A program made the translations under genes and the position numbers. DNA of 59,432 nucleotides from Enterococcus viikkiensis (GTDB lineage: Bacteria; Bacillota; Bacilli; Lactobacillales; Enterococcaceae), in contig NZ_BJDW01000013.1 in assembly GCF_005405345.1 (NCBI RefSeq), positions 1 to 59,432 on the forward strand. The letters are read 5' to 3'. Under the pieces are notes generated by a model. The model worked only from the letters and a program-made list of their open reading frames with translations, was not told the DNA's origin and did not search any database. Positions within the stretch are counted from its first letter, which is position 1; each line of letters starts with the position of its first letter. Positions 49,948-59,364 of the stretch are shown here, one piece after another.

Positions 49948-51159
49948 GTGAAAAAGAAAACGTTTGGGTTTGTTGCCACAGCAATTTTAGGTGTGAACAT
50001 GCTTTTACCAGTCTTTGCACACGCAGAGTCACTGAATGAGTTAGATAAGAAAGAAACGGCGATTACGCGCCAAAGCGATAAAATCAGCGGAGAGTTACAA
50101 CTGGCTTTAAACGATGTCAATGAAAAATATCAAGAGGTCAATGACATTCGGATGAAGATCCGTCAAAATGAGGCGACCTTGGTTAAGACAAAAACCGAGA
50201 TTGTTGAGACAGAACAAAAAATTGATGAACGTAAGACCGCTATCGCTGAACGAATGAAAGAAGTCCAAGTCAACGGCATGACGGAGCGTTCAATCAATGC
50301 ATTACTAGAATCAAAAGACCTGGGGGAATTTCTGAACCGAGCGTTTGCCATGTCAGTCATTCAAAATGCTGAAAAAACCAAAGTCGCAAGTCTTGGCGAA
50401 GCGAAAGATCGCCTAACCGAATTAAAAGCGACGCAAGAAAAAACACAAACTCAATTAAAACAAGATAGCCAAAATCTTGAAGCTGAATCAGCAAAGCTGG
50501 ATACTAAAATGGCGAATTTAAAACAAGAGCTAGCTGAAAATAAAACTAGCTTAGAAAAAATCAGTCAAGCCAAAGAAGTCGAAACGGCTCGTGAAGCGGC
50601 TGAAAAAACGCAAAAGGAACAAGCTGCCAAAGAAGCAAAAGCTGCTCAAGCGGAAGCAGCTAAAAAAGCCGAAAACGAAGCGAAAGCACAAGCTGAAAAA
50701 ACGGCAGCTATGACGAAAGCACAGAATTCGCAAGCTAGTGCGGCATCCTCTGCGGCACAATCAACACAGCCGGCAGAATCTTCGTCAACAACGAGTCAAC
50801 AGGCGACACAGCCAGCTGAACAGCCAAAGCCTGAAACACCCAAGCCAGCTGAACCAAGTACGCCAACAACATCCGGCAAAACCATGCAAATGCAATCAAC
50901 TGCCTACTCATGTGCAGAATCAGTAAATACCTTCTTCACGGCGATGGGAATCGACTTACGTCAGAACCCACAAGTCATTGCTGTTGATCCAAGCGTCATT
51001 CCATTAGGATCGATGGTAGAAGTGTCTGGTTATGGAATTGCGATTGCCGGCGATACGGGCGGCGCAATCAAAGGCAATATCATTGACTGCCATTTTCCAA
51101 CGGTGGACCAATGTATCCAATGGGGTCGTCGATCCGTTACGGTGACAGTCATTAGTTAA
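49948..51159 (+). CDS. secreted coiled-coil protein with C-terminal 3D domain (SalB-like)
   Basis: This 403-residue secreted protein has a signal peptide (... AHA/ES) and a long coiled coil (residues about 27-250) of the SagA/PcsB/CwlO type. An Ala/Lys/Glu-rich stretch and a Ser/Pro/Thr linker (about 255-312) precede a C-terminal 3D domain (about 315-403), with conserved Asp residues in AIAGDTGGAIKG, NIIDCHF and VDQC. The fold is shared with MltA-type lytic transglycosylases. It resembles enterococcal SalB, a cell-wall stress protein. The start is GTG 49948; a TATAAT lies near 49908. Confidence 0.85.
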   Translation: MKKKTFGFVATAILGVNMLLPVFAHAESLNELDKKETAITRQSDKISGELQLALNDVNEKYQEVNDIRMKIRQNEATLVKTKTEIVETEQKIDERKTAIAERMKEVQVNGMTERSINALLESKDLGEFLNRAFAMSVIQNAEKTKVASLGEAKDRLTELKATQEKTQTQLKQDSQNLEAESAKLDTKMANLKQELAENKTSLEKISQAKEVETAREAAEKTQKEQAAKEAKAAQAEAAKKAENEAKAQAEKTAAMTKAQNSQASAASSAAQSTQPAESSSTTSQQATQPAEQPKPETPKPAEPSTPTTSGKTMQMQSTAYSCAESVNTFFTAMGIDLRQNPQVIAVDPSVIPLGSMVEVSGYGIAIAGDTGGAIKGNIIDCHFPTVDQCIQWGRRSVTVTVIS

Positions 51160-51167
51160 CAAAATAG

Positions 51168-51211
51168 AGCATCAATGGAACGTTACGCGTTTGATTGGTG
51201 CTTTTTTTGCT
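51168..51211 (+). terminator. terminator of the 3D-domain protein gene
   Basis: AGCATCAAT pairs with ATTGGTGCT (one G-U pair) and TTTTTTT follows. Confidence 0.8.
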
Positions 51212-51941
51212 GTCTGAATGGGACTATTATTGCTTAGGCAGTTTCTCGAAATAATGATAAAAATGTGCTTTGTTATCATGCAATCCTGGTATCCTTTTTC
51301 AAAGAAAATGTTAGAAGAAATACCGCCAACCAGACATTTAATGAGTTGCGACGTTTATGAGTTATGGTAGGTTAACGGCACATAAGTAAAAATAAATCGC
51401 TGATGACAAAAACCGAACTAAATAGATCGGCTTTCGTAAAGAGACGAAGGACTCTGGAACAAGTGGGCTATAGACTAGCGAGGATAAAAAGAATCTGTTT
51501 TGTAGTATCACCGAGAAAGTAGCGGTTTTGACCGCACTGTTTACCAATTCAGAAGCTGTATGTGTTGAAAACCGCGATGTGTGTCTAGCCAAACAATGAC
51601 CTCGTTCAAAGTGTCGATTTATTTTTTTAATATCATAAGATAAAAGAACTAAAATATTTCTCACCAAAAAATGATTGGTTGAGTAGTAATTTTATAAATT
51701 TTATTAACGGAAAGTAATCTAATTGTTTATGAGAAATAATTTGGCATTTGGATAAAGTACCTGATGAGAAACCCCAAATAACTGTGATTTTTTACAATAT
51801 TGTGAAAACTACTAACAATACATGAAAAACAAGCAGAAAATAATAGATTGAAGGGCTTTCCAAATTAAAGCAACGAGTGTTCTTTTATTTTTTTATGAAA
51901 AGATATTTAGAATATGAAAAGAATGACAATCCAAATTATCA
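51212..51941. other. 730-bp spacer without recognised gene
   Basis: I see no gene with a plausible ribosome site. A minus-strand frame at 51362-51667 gives a composition unlike a real protein. The right half becomes very AT-rich ahead of the polysaccharide promoter. Confidence 0.5.
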
Positions 51942-51970
51942 TTGATATAGCAAGGGATTTCAACTATAAT
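51942..51970 (+). promoter_or_regulatory. promoter of the polysaccharide operon
   Basis: TTGATA (51942-51947), a 17-bp spacer and a perfect TATAAT (51965-51970). A leader of about 300 bases separates it from the first gene. Confidence 0.75.
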
Positions 51971-52103
51971 GATAACGGTAAAATTGTTTTTTTAATAAAT
52001 AATATGATGAAAAATATGGATAATGATTAACCAATATTTTTTAGGGATTGGTGAAAAGATGTAAATGATTTCTAAAGGAAGATTAAGGTGACGATACTAG
52101 GAC

Positions 52104-52207
52104 AAATAAAGCACGTATCGTTTAGAACCGTTCTTTTTCTTTATTTAAAGCATCAAAAAAAGAATACATATTTTTTTACCACTCGTTTGGAGTATGTATT
52201 TTTTTAT
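52104..52207 (+). promoter_or_regulatory. leader attenuator of the polysaccharide operon
   Basis: Two hairpins lie in the leader. The first pairs AAATAAAG with CTTTATTT and contains AGAAC-C-GTTCT, followed by TTTTTC. The second pairs AATACATA (52163-52170) with TATGTATT (52193-52200), with ACTC/GAGT inside, and ends in TTTTTTT: a full Rho-independent terminator 70 bp before the first gene. Read-through control is expected. Confidence 0.6.
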
Positions 52208-52275
52208 ATACTGTTTCTGCTATCGTTAGGGAGGTTGAATCAGATTATTAAAATAAATAGGAAGTTGAGGAGTTT

Positions 52276-53070
52276 ATGGAAGAGACAATTAGTATCAAAC
52301 AATTATTTGAACTGCTGAGAAAACGAATAGGATTGATTGTAGTAGGGGGCCTTGTAGGTGTTTTAATTGCCGGGTTGCTTGCCTTTTTCATTTTGACCCC
52401 TAAATACAGTTCGCAAGCTCAATTGGTTGTGACGCTGCCCCAATCAGAAACAACCAATGCGAATGATGTTAATACCAACTTGCAAATGATTAATACGTAT
52501 AAAGATATTATTACAGGTGACTTGGTAACGAAGGAAGTTTCTGAGAAATTAAATGCTGATTATGGCATGAAGATGAGTGCGGGTGGCCTGAAAGAAGCTA
52601 TCCAAGTTGAGCAAAATCAAAATTCTCAAATGTTTTCGATCATTGCTACAAGTACTAGCCCAAGGGAAGCTGCTAATATCGCAAATGTAACGGCTGAGAT
52701 ATTCAAAGAGAATGCTAAAGATGTATTGAATGTTGACCGTATTTCGATTATTTCTAAAGCTGTCGCAAGCAGTCAACCGGTATTTCCAAATAAAAAACTA
52801 ACACTAGCGGTAGGTCTGCTACTTGGCTTAATGTTAGGGGTGCTTTTAGCGGTATTACTTGAACTATTAGATCGTACTGTCAAAGAAAGCCGTACATTGA
52901 CGGATGAATATGGTCTGACTATTTTAGGAAATATTCCAGCGATGACACAAAAAGAATTGAACGCGAAGATTCGCCGTGAACCACTACCAATAAATAATCA
53001 AAAAGTATCTAATAGAAAGGCGACAGAGTCCTCAAAAACTGTTGAACGCCGTCGTCGTAATCGTATTTAG
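52276..53070 (+). CDS. chain-length regulator / kinase activator (Wzz/CpsC-like)
   Basis: This 264-residue membrane protein has two membrane helices (residues about 19-41 and 173-198) flanking an extracellular Wzz domain. It ends in a basic cytoplasmic tail (ERRRRNRI). In Gram-positive capsule systems this protein activates the tyrosine kinase encoded next and sets chain length. GAGGAG precedes ATG 52276. It is the first gene of the operon. Confidence 0.9.
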   Translation: MEETISIKQLFELLRKRIGLIVVGGLVGVLIAGLLAFFILTPKYSSQAQLVVTLPQSETTNANDVNTNLQMINTYKDIITGDLVTKEVSEKLNADYGMKMSAGGLKEAIQVEQNQNSQMFSIIATSTSPREAANIANVTAEIFKENAKDVLNVDRISIISKAVASSQPVFPNKKLTLAVGLLLGLMLGVLLAVLLELLDRTVKESRTLTDEYGLTILGNIPAMTQKELNAKIRREPLPINNQKVSNRKATESSKTVERRRRNRI

Positions 53071-53079
53071 GAGGCACTT

Positions 53080-53790
53080 ATGAGTAAAAATGCAAGAAAG
53101 AAACGAACAGAAATACCAGAAGCAGTTAGTTTAATAACGCTAATAGATAAAACTTCTCCCGTATCAGAAAGATATCGTACGATTCGAACAAATATCCAAT
53201 TCGCATCCGCTGCTGACCGACAAATTAAAACGTTAGTTATTACTTCTTCTGGTCCTTGCGAAGGGAAATCGACCACATCGGCCAACCTGGCTGTCGTTTT
53301 CGCAAACTCAGGACAAAGTGTCTTATTAGTAGATACGGATATGCGGAAATCTACTGTGCACAAAACGTTCCAACTTGCGAATAATGTGGGTTTGAGTAAT
53401 GTTCTAAGTTCGGATATGGGAGCTAAAGAAGCGATCCAACGAAGTGTGGTACCTAATCTTTATGTGATGACCAGTGGTCCCAAAGCACCAAATCCTTCCG
53501 AGTTACTGGGATCTACCCGCATGGATCAACTGATTACAGAACTAAGAGATTCTTATGACTTTATCATTTTTGATATGCCACCGATTGTAGCAGTGACAGA
53601 CGCGCAGATTATGGCTTCAAAAGCGGATGGAACAATGCTAGTTGTCCGAGAAAATGTGACACGAAAAGATTCCTTGCAAAAAGCCCGTGAGTTGCTTTCA
53701 ATGGTGAACGCCAATGTCTTGGGTGCAGTGTTTAATGGTAGCACGGATGAAAATGATCAAGGGTACTACTATTATGGAACAGATAACTAA
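53080..53790 (+). CDS. capsular tyrosine kinase (CpsD/Wze-like)
   Basis: This 236-residue bacterial tyrosine kinase has Walker A SSGPCEGKSTTS (Cys where Gly is usual), Walker A' LLVDTDMRKS and Walker B FIIFDMPPI. It ends in the tyrosine cluster GYYYYGTDN, which is autophosphorylated in this family. It works with the Wzz-like partner at the membrane to control polymer export. It starts 9 bp after that gene with AGGAGG. Confidence 0.92.
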   Translation: MSKNARKKRTEIPEAVSLITLIDKTSPVSERYRTIRTNIQFASAADRQIKTLVITSSGPCEGKSTTSANLAVVFANSGQSVLLVDTDMRKSTVHKTFQLANNVGLSNVLSSDMGAKEAIQRSVVPNLYVMTSGPKAPNPSELLGSTRMDQLITELRDSYDFIIFDMPPIVAVTDAQIMASKADGTMLVVRENVTRKDSLQKARELLSMVNANVLGAVFNGSTDENDQGYYYYGTDN

Positions 53791-53821
53791 GAACGATAAA
53801 AAATAATAAGAAGGTGAGAAC

Positions 53822-54589
53822 ATGCTTGATTTACATTGTCATATTTTACCAGGAATTGATGACGGAGCTAGTACTTTAGAGGATAGCATTGGGATGGCTG
53901 AAAAAGCCATTAGCCAAGGAATTACTCATCTCATGTGTACCCCGCATCATAACAATGGAAAGTATTCCAATCCAGCGAATCAAGTCATTGACCAAGTTGC
54001 GCGACTACAACAAGAGTTGGATCAGCGCAACTTGGAGCTTACCTTATTAGAAGGTCAAGAGGTTCGTATTACGGGAACCCTTTTAGAAGATATTGCTAAA
54101 GGCGACATCTTGTTTACGGATCTTGATGACACGTACATACTAATTGAATTTCCCACGGGTGAAGTACCTGCTTATACAGAACAACTTTTTTTCCAGTTGC
54201 TAAGTCAAGGACACACACCGGTGATCGTTCATCCTGAACGAAATGCTATTTTTAGAAGGAATCCTAATGAATTGATCCCTTTTTTAGAAATGGGTGTTCT
54301 GACCCAGTTGACCGCACCAAGTATCGTGGGAGTCTTTGGAAAAGAGATCCAAAAAACAGCGAAACAAATGTTAAAACATAATATGTTGTACATGGTTGCT
54401 TCAGATGCCCACAATCTCCGACAGCGGAGTTTTTATTTGAAAGAAGCGTATGAAGAGATTCAAAAAGAATGTGGGCAAGAAGTTGTTGTAGCAATGCAAC
54501 AAATGGCTAAAGATTTGGTTAATGGGGATACAGTAAAACGACCGCGGTTTACTGAGATACGGGAGCGGAAATTTAAATTTTTTAATTAG
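53822..54589 (+). CDS. PHP-domain protein tyrosine phosphatase (CpsB/Wzb-like)
   Basis: This 255-residue manganese-dependent phosphatase dephosphorylates the tyrosine kinase. PHP metal motifs are MLDLHCHILPGIDDG, CTPHHN, EGQEVR, VIVHPERN and ASDAHN. AAGGTGAG precedes the ATG. The order wzz-kinase-phosphatase is usual for lactic acid bacteria. Confidence 0.92.
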   Translation: MLDLHCHILPGIDDGASTLEDSIGMAEKAISQGITHLMCTPHHNNGKYSNPANQVIDQVARLQQELDQRNLELTLLEGQEVRITGTLLEDIAKGDILFTDLDDTYILIEFPTGEVPAYTEQLFFQLLSQGHTPVIVHPERNAIFRRNPNELIPFLEMGVLTQLTAPSIVGVFGKEIQKTAKQMLKHNMLYMVASDAHNLRQRSFYLKEAYEEIQKECGQEVVVAMQQMAKDLVNGDTVKRPRFTEIRERKFKFFN

Positions 54590-54704
54590 AAAGAAGGAGA
54601 AATTACCTGATAGTTTATTGAAGTAAAAGGGTAAGGGGCTTGACTAACTTTTCCTCGGTCTAAAGAAGTTATGAAAAATGTGTATTGTTTAGGGGGAGCC
54701 ATTG

Positions 54705-56528
54705 TTGTTTGCATTAACAAGGAAAAGAAAAATTATTATCATAATTATAATAGATATTGCCTTAATCACATTGGCTTGTTTAACGGCATATCTTTTTATG
54801 CAACCATATGTAGGGGTTGCACCAAATTTTGTTTTTACAACAGCGCTAATGTCGATTGCGCTTTACTTACTATTCGGGCGCATCTTCAATGTTTTTACTC
54901 GGATTAATCGTTACACCAACCTAAGAGAGATGTCTGCGATATTTTTTGCTATAACCAGTCAGTTCATAGTGAGTTTGATAATCGTTTCTTTTTTTTGGGA
55001 AGGTAGTTATAGTCGGCGCTTTGAATTGTTAGCCTATGTTTTAAGCTTGTGTTTAATTATTGCTAGTCGGTTGATCTGGCGCCTATTGATTGAGCGACGG
55101 AATAATTATCAAAAAGATTGTTCTGGGGTAATTCATCGCACGTTGATTATTGGTGCTGGTGAAGGTGGACGAATTTTATTCAATAGTTTGGTTGGCTCAC
55201 CGACATCGGGTGAAATCGATGTTGTTGGCTTTATTGATGATGATCCAAACAAGCAAAAGACATATTTATCGGGTAAAAAAGTTTTAGGCCCTGTTGAATA
55301 GTTAACGAAACTTATTGACGATTATCAGATTGATATGGTAACGATTGCTATACCTTCTTTGCCAAGTAAAAGACTGCAAGGCATCATTCATCAGTTAGCC
55401 GATACAAAGGTTAAGGTCAATACAATGCCTTCGATGGAAGAACTAGCTTCGGGGAAAATCAGTATTAATCGGTTAAAAGAGATTGATGTTGTGGACCTTT
55501 TAGGACGAGAAGAGGTTAAATTGGATATTGACTCAATCAAGGATCAATTGACCGGGAGAGTGATCCTAGTAACTGGCGCCGGAGGATCAATCGGTTCTGA
55601 AATTTGTAGACAGATATCAAAATTCAATCCAAAGCAGTTATTATTGCTGGGCCATGGAGAAAATTCAATTTATCAAATTCATCGTGAATTACAAAATACT
55701 TATGACGGCGAAATTACGGAATTCATTCCTATAATTGCCGATATTCAAGACCGAGATAAAATTTTTGAACTGATGGATCATTATCATCCTGATATTGTCT
55801 ATCATGCTGCGGCGCATAAACATGTACCTTTAATGGAATACAATCCTCGAGAAGCCGTTAAAAACAATGTTTTCGGTACTAAGAATGTCGCTGAAGCCGC
55901 TAAGGCAAATAGTGTGAAAAATTTCGTGATGATTTCAACTGACAAAGCGAATAATCCGCCGAATGTGATGGGATCCACGAAACGAATTGCGGAAATGATT
56001 GTTACGAGCCTTAATGAAGAGGGGAAAACAAAATTTTCTGCCGTTCGGTTCGGAAATGTATTGGGTTCCCGGGGGAGTGTCATTCCTGTTTTTCGCGAAC
56101 AAATTGCCAATGGTGGACCTATTACAGTCACGGATTTTCGAATGACTCGCTACTTTATGACGATCCCAGAAGCGAGTCGCTTAGTTATTCAATCGGGAGC
56201 TTTGGCCAAAGGTGGCGAAATCTTTGTGTTGGATATGAGTGAACCAGTCAAAATAGTCGATCTTGCAAAGAACATGATTCGATTGAGCGGCTATGCAGAA
56301 GATGAGATTGAAATCGTAGAGACAGGGATTCGACCGGGTGAGAAACTATACGAAGAGTTATTACTAGATAAAGAACGAAACGACGAAGAAGTCTACGAGA
56401 AAATCTTTGTAGGGAATATTCATGGATTTTCTTTTAAAGAGGTAATGAATTTTGTAGAGTATTTGCCAAAAGACGATAAAATATTGGCAAAAGATGTGGT
56501 GAGATTTGCGAATGCGTCGAATAAGTAG
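54705..56528 (+). pseudogene. CapD/EpsC-like nucleotide-sugar dehydratase gene interrupted by one in-frame TAG
   Basis: The frame from TTG 54705 and the frame 55335-56528 are the same frame, separated only by TAG 55299-55301. Together they form a normal full-length WbpM/CapD-type protein (about 607 residues). It has four N-terminal membrane helices, a nucleotide-binding domain (LIIGAGEGGR), then an SDR domain with VTGAGGSIGSEI and FVMISTDKANNP. Residues around the stop (LGPVE-stop-LTKLIDDYQID) continue the family pattern, so CAG to TAG is likely. AGGGGGAG precedes the start. ATG 55335 has no ribosome site. The stop could also be a sequencing error or be suppressed. Confidence 0.8.
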
Positions 56529-56538
56529 GAGGAATTAT

Positions 56539-57156
56539 ATGTACCAGAATTATTTGAAAAGAGTAATAGATTTCGTTATTTCTTTGATGGGTATCATTAT
56601 CCTATCACCACTACTATTGTTTCTATGTGTAGCAATCAAAATTGATTCGAAGGGGCCTATTATTTTTCAACAAAAGCGTATTGGAAAAAACAAGTCGCAT
56701 TTTAATATCTATAAATTTCGTACAATGCGAACTGATACGCCTAAAGAGATGCCGACTCATTTATTAGAGAATCCGGATTATTTTATTACTAGAATTGGAA
56801 GGTTTTTGAGAAAGACGAGTCTAGATGAGTTACCACAACTATTTAATATTATAAAAGGTGATATGGCGGTTATTGGTCCAAGACCAGCACTTTGGAATCA
56901 GTATGACTTGATTGAAGAACGAGATCAATATTCTGCCAATAATATTCGTCCCGGTTTAACAGGATTCGCACAAATTAGCGGGCGCGATGAATTACAAATA
57001 GATTTGAAAGCAAAGCTCGATGGAGAATATGTCAAAAATCTTTCAATTATATTAGACTTAAAGTGCTTCTTTGGCACCATTGTTTCAGTATTTAGAAGTG
57101 AGGGTGTAATCGAAGGTGGTACAGGAACCATTGAAAGTAAAGGAGAAAATCAATGA
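56539..57156 (+). CDS. initiating sugar-phosphate transferase
   Basis: This 205-residue member of the bacterial sugar transferase family (PF02397) moves the first sugar-1-phosphate to undecaprenyl phosphate. It has an N-terminal hydrophobic segment (FVISLMGIIILSPLLLFLCV), KFRTMR, TSLDELPQ and GPRPALWNQYDL. ATG 56539 is preferred because AGGAGG precedes it. Its stop overlaps the next start by 4 bp. Confidence 0.93.
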   Translation: MYQNYLKRVIDFVISLMGIIILSPLLLFLCVAIKIDSKGPIIFQQKRIGKNKSHFNIYKFRTMRTDTPKEMPTHLLENPDYFITRIGRFLRKTSLDELPQLFNIIKGDMAVIGPRPALWNQYDLIEERDQYSANNIRPGLTGFAQISGRDELQIDLKAKLDGEYVKNLSIILDLKCFFGTIVSVFRSEGVIEGGTGTIESKGENQ

Positions 57157-57995
57157 AGCGAATATTGATTACAGGTGCTAACAGCTATATTGGAACCTCT
57201 TTTGAAAAATATATGAAACATTTTGAAGATGAGTATCAAATTGACACAATAGATATGCATGGCAATTTATGGGAAAGTAAAGATTTTTCAGTATATGATA
57301 CATTATTTCATGTTGCAGGTATTGCACATGCGGATACTTCAAAGGTGAATGAAGAAACAAAGAGTCTTTACTATAAAGTAAACACCGATCTTGCTATAAA
57401 GACTGCAAAAAAATATAAAGAAGACTTAGATGGAAAATTTGGGCAATTTATTTATATGAGTTCAATCATTATTTATGGAGAAGAGACAAATATTAATAAG
57501 AAACGGGTAATTACTTCAGCGACTACTCCAACCCCTTCTAATTTTTATGGAGATAGTAAATTACAGGCTGAAATTGGGCTACAGCCGCTAAGTACGAGTA
57601 GTTTTTATATAGCAATTCTTAGACCACCAATGATTTATGGACATGGAAGTAAAGGTAACTATCAGCAACTAGTAAAAATTGCTAATAAGTTGCCGGTGTT
57701 TCCAGATGTTAAGAATGAGCGGTCCATGTTACACATCAATAATCTTTCTAAATTTGTAAAGGAACGAATTGACATTCAAGATAGTGGAATCTTTTTCCCT
57801 CAGGATGATAATTATGTTCGAACAAGCCATATGGTAAAAGCTATTGCTGAGAAAAATGGGAAAAAGATCTATTTATTTTCTTGGATGAATTGGTTGGTAC
57901 GATTATTAGGGTATATTCCTGGTAAAGTTGGACGCCTTACTAATAAAGCTTTCGGTAATTTGGTGTATGAAAAAAGAAATCGGGAGAATTTGTGA
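57153..57995 (+). CDS. NAD-dependent nucleotide-sugar epimerase/dehydratase-like SDR
   Basis: This 280-residue extended short-chain dehydrogenase has ITGANSYIGTSF as the nucleotide loop, FHVAGIAHAD, YMSSIIIYG and YGDSKLQAE, where the usual catalytic YxxxK reads YGDSK. It likely modifies a UDP-sugar for the polymer; the exact substrate is unknown. Base composition becomes more AT-rich from here on, a sign of horizontally acquired polymer-specific genes. Confidence 0.85.
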   Translation: MKRILITGANSYIGTSFEKYMKHFEDEYQIDTIDMHGNLWESKDFSVYDTLFHVAGIAHADTSKVNEETKSLYYKVNTDLAIKTAKKYKEDLDGKFGQFIYMSSIIIYGEETNINKKRVITSATTPTPSNFYGDSKLQAEIGLQPLSTSSFYIAILRPPMIYGHGSKGNYQQLVKIANKLPVFPDVKNERSMLHINNLSKFVKERIDIQDSGIFFPQDDNYVRTSHMVKAIAEKNGKKIYLFSWMNWLVRLLGYIPGKVGRLTNKAFGNLVYEKRNRENL

Positions 57996-59125
57996 TGAAA
58001 AAGGCTTTAATTGTAACCTCGGTAGCTTCAATGATTCAGCAGTTTAATATGATTAATATAAAGTTACTACAAAATTTGGGATTTGATGTTGATGTGGCGT
58101 GTAATTTTGAAATAGGTAATACAATATCTAACAAAAAAATAGACGAACTCAAAGCGGAGTTACAAAAACTAGGAGTAAATTTTTTTCAAGTTGATTTTTC
58201 TAGGAATATTACAGATGTCATTAAACATGTGAGATCATACAACCAATTACAAAAAATAGTAGAGGCTGATAATTATAGTTTTGTACATTGTCAAGCTCCA
58301 ATTGCAGGAATAATTACTAGATTAATAAAATATCCGAGTTCCAAAGTAATTTATACCGCTCATGGATTTCATTTTTATAAAGGTGCTCCAAAAATAAATT
58401 GGCTCATGCTGTATCCGTTAGAAAGACTTTTTTCAAGAAAAACTAATCATTTAATTACAATTAATAAAGAAGATTACCATTTTGCTAAAAAAAAATTTTA
58501 TGCACAAAATTTACATTATGTACATGGTGTGGGGCTTGCAACAAAAAAATTTGAAAACATAAAACCATTTAATTTAGACAATTTAAAGAATTTTGATGAT
58601 GACTTAGTATTTATGTCTATAGGTGAATTAAATGATAATAAAAATCAGCAACAAGTAATAAATGATTTGGAAAAAATTAGAGATAGGCATTTTATTTATA
58701 TCATCTGCGGTGTAGGCAAAAAGAGAGAATACTTGGAACAGCTTATAAAAGAAAAGGGATTAGAAAACAAAATATTTTTGTTGGGCTATAGAGAAGATAT
58801 ACCAAATTTGCTAGCTGCTACAAACGTTTATATCCATCCCTCAAAAAGGGAAGGATTACCTGTTTCAGTTATGGAGGCTATGTACACTGGTGTTCCTATT
58901 TGTTGTTCTAATATTAGAGGCAATGTAGATCTAGTTCGACATGAAGTTAATGGATATCTTGTTGATTTGAACAATTCGGATGAAGGTTTTGATTTTTATT
59001 TGTCTAATTTTTTTGGAAATGAGAGAATGCTAACAGAAATGGGAGAAAAAAGTATTAAACTTATTAATCCGTTTCTGGAAAAAAATGTAATTCAAGAATT
59101 AGAGGATATTTATAGTAGCTATTAG
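57995..59125 (+). CDS. glycosyltransferase, GT-B fold (family 4-like)
   Basis: This 376-residue glycosyltransferase adds a sugar to the lipid-linked repeat unit. YTAHGFHFYKGAP lies in the acceptor domain. The C-terminal donor domain shows FMSIGELNDNKNQ, FLLGYREDIPNLL and HPSKREGLPVSVMEAM (the E-x7-E motif). ATG 57995 overlaps the previous stop (TGATG); the in-frame GTG 57992 is the alternative. Confidence 0.9.
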   Translation: MKKALIVTSVASMIQQFNMINIKLLQNLGFDVDVACNFEIGNTISNKKIDELKAELQKLGVNFFQVDFSRNITDVIKHVRSYNQLQKIVEADNYSFVHCQAPIAGIITRLIKYPSSKVIYTAHGFHFYKGAPKINWLMLYPLERLFSRKTNHLITINKEDYHFAKKKFYAQNLHYVHGVGLATKKFENIKPFNLDNLKNFDDDLVFMSIGELNDNKNQQQVINDLEKIRDRHFIYIICGVGKKREYLEQLIKEKGLENKIFLLGYREDIPNLLAATNVYIHPSKREGLPVSVMEAMYTGVPICCSNIRGNVDLVRHEVNGYLVDLNNSDEGFDFYLSNFFGNERMLTEMGEKSIKLINPFLEKNVIQELEDIYSSY

Positions 59126-59136
59126 GGAGTAGATTT

Positions 59137-59361
59137 ATGAAAAAAATACGTGTTTTACATGTCGTTGGAAAGATGGATGTTGGCGGAACCGAGACTTTGA
59201 TTATGAATATTTTAAGAAGTTTTGATCGTTCATTATTTGATATGGAAATATTGAGTCATAATTTGGAAGAAAGCTATTTTGATGAGGAAATCGAAAAATT
59301 AGGAGTAACAGTTCATAGAATAAAAAAATTTAATGGAAAAAATATAATTTCATATTCTTAA
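59137..59361 (+). pseudogene. glycosyltransferase gene cut off after 74 codons
   Basis: MKKIRVLHVVGKMDVGGTET is the typical N-terminus of a family 4 glycosyltransferase (EpsF-like, usually about 360 residues). The frame ends at 59359-59361, after KFNGKNIISYS, and the sequence then turns into the end of an IS30-family transposase on the other strand. An insertion probably split the gene; its remainder would lie beyond the window. AGGGAG precedes the ATG. Confidence 0.75.
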
Positions 59362-59364
59362 TTG

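Noticed and set aside
51362-51667. 101-residue minus-strand frame in the spacer before the polysaccharide operon
   Set aside because: No ribosome site, odd composition and no family resemblance; likely chance.
52088-52318. 76-residue plus-strand frame starting GTG in the polysaccharide leader
   Set aside because: It runs through the attenuator hairpins and overlaps the first real gene in another frame; the poly-Phe/Lys content comes from T- and A-runs.
54671-54907. 78-residue frame MKNVYCLGGAIVV... before the capD-like gene
   Set aside because: It overlaps the capD-like N-terminus in another frame, has Cys/Tyr/Asn-rich shadow composition and no good ribosome site.
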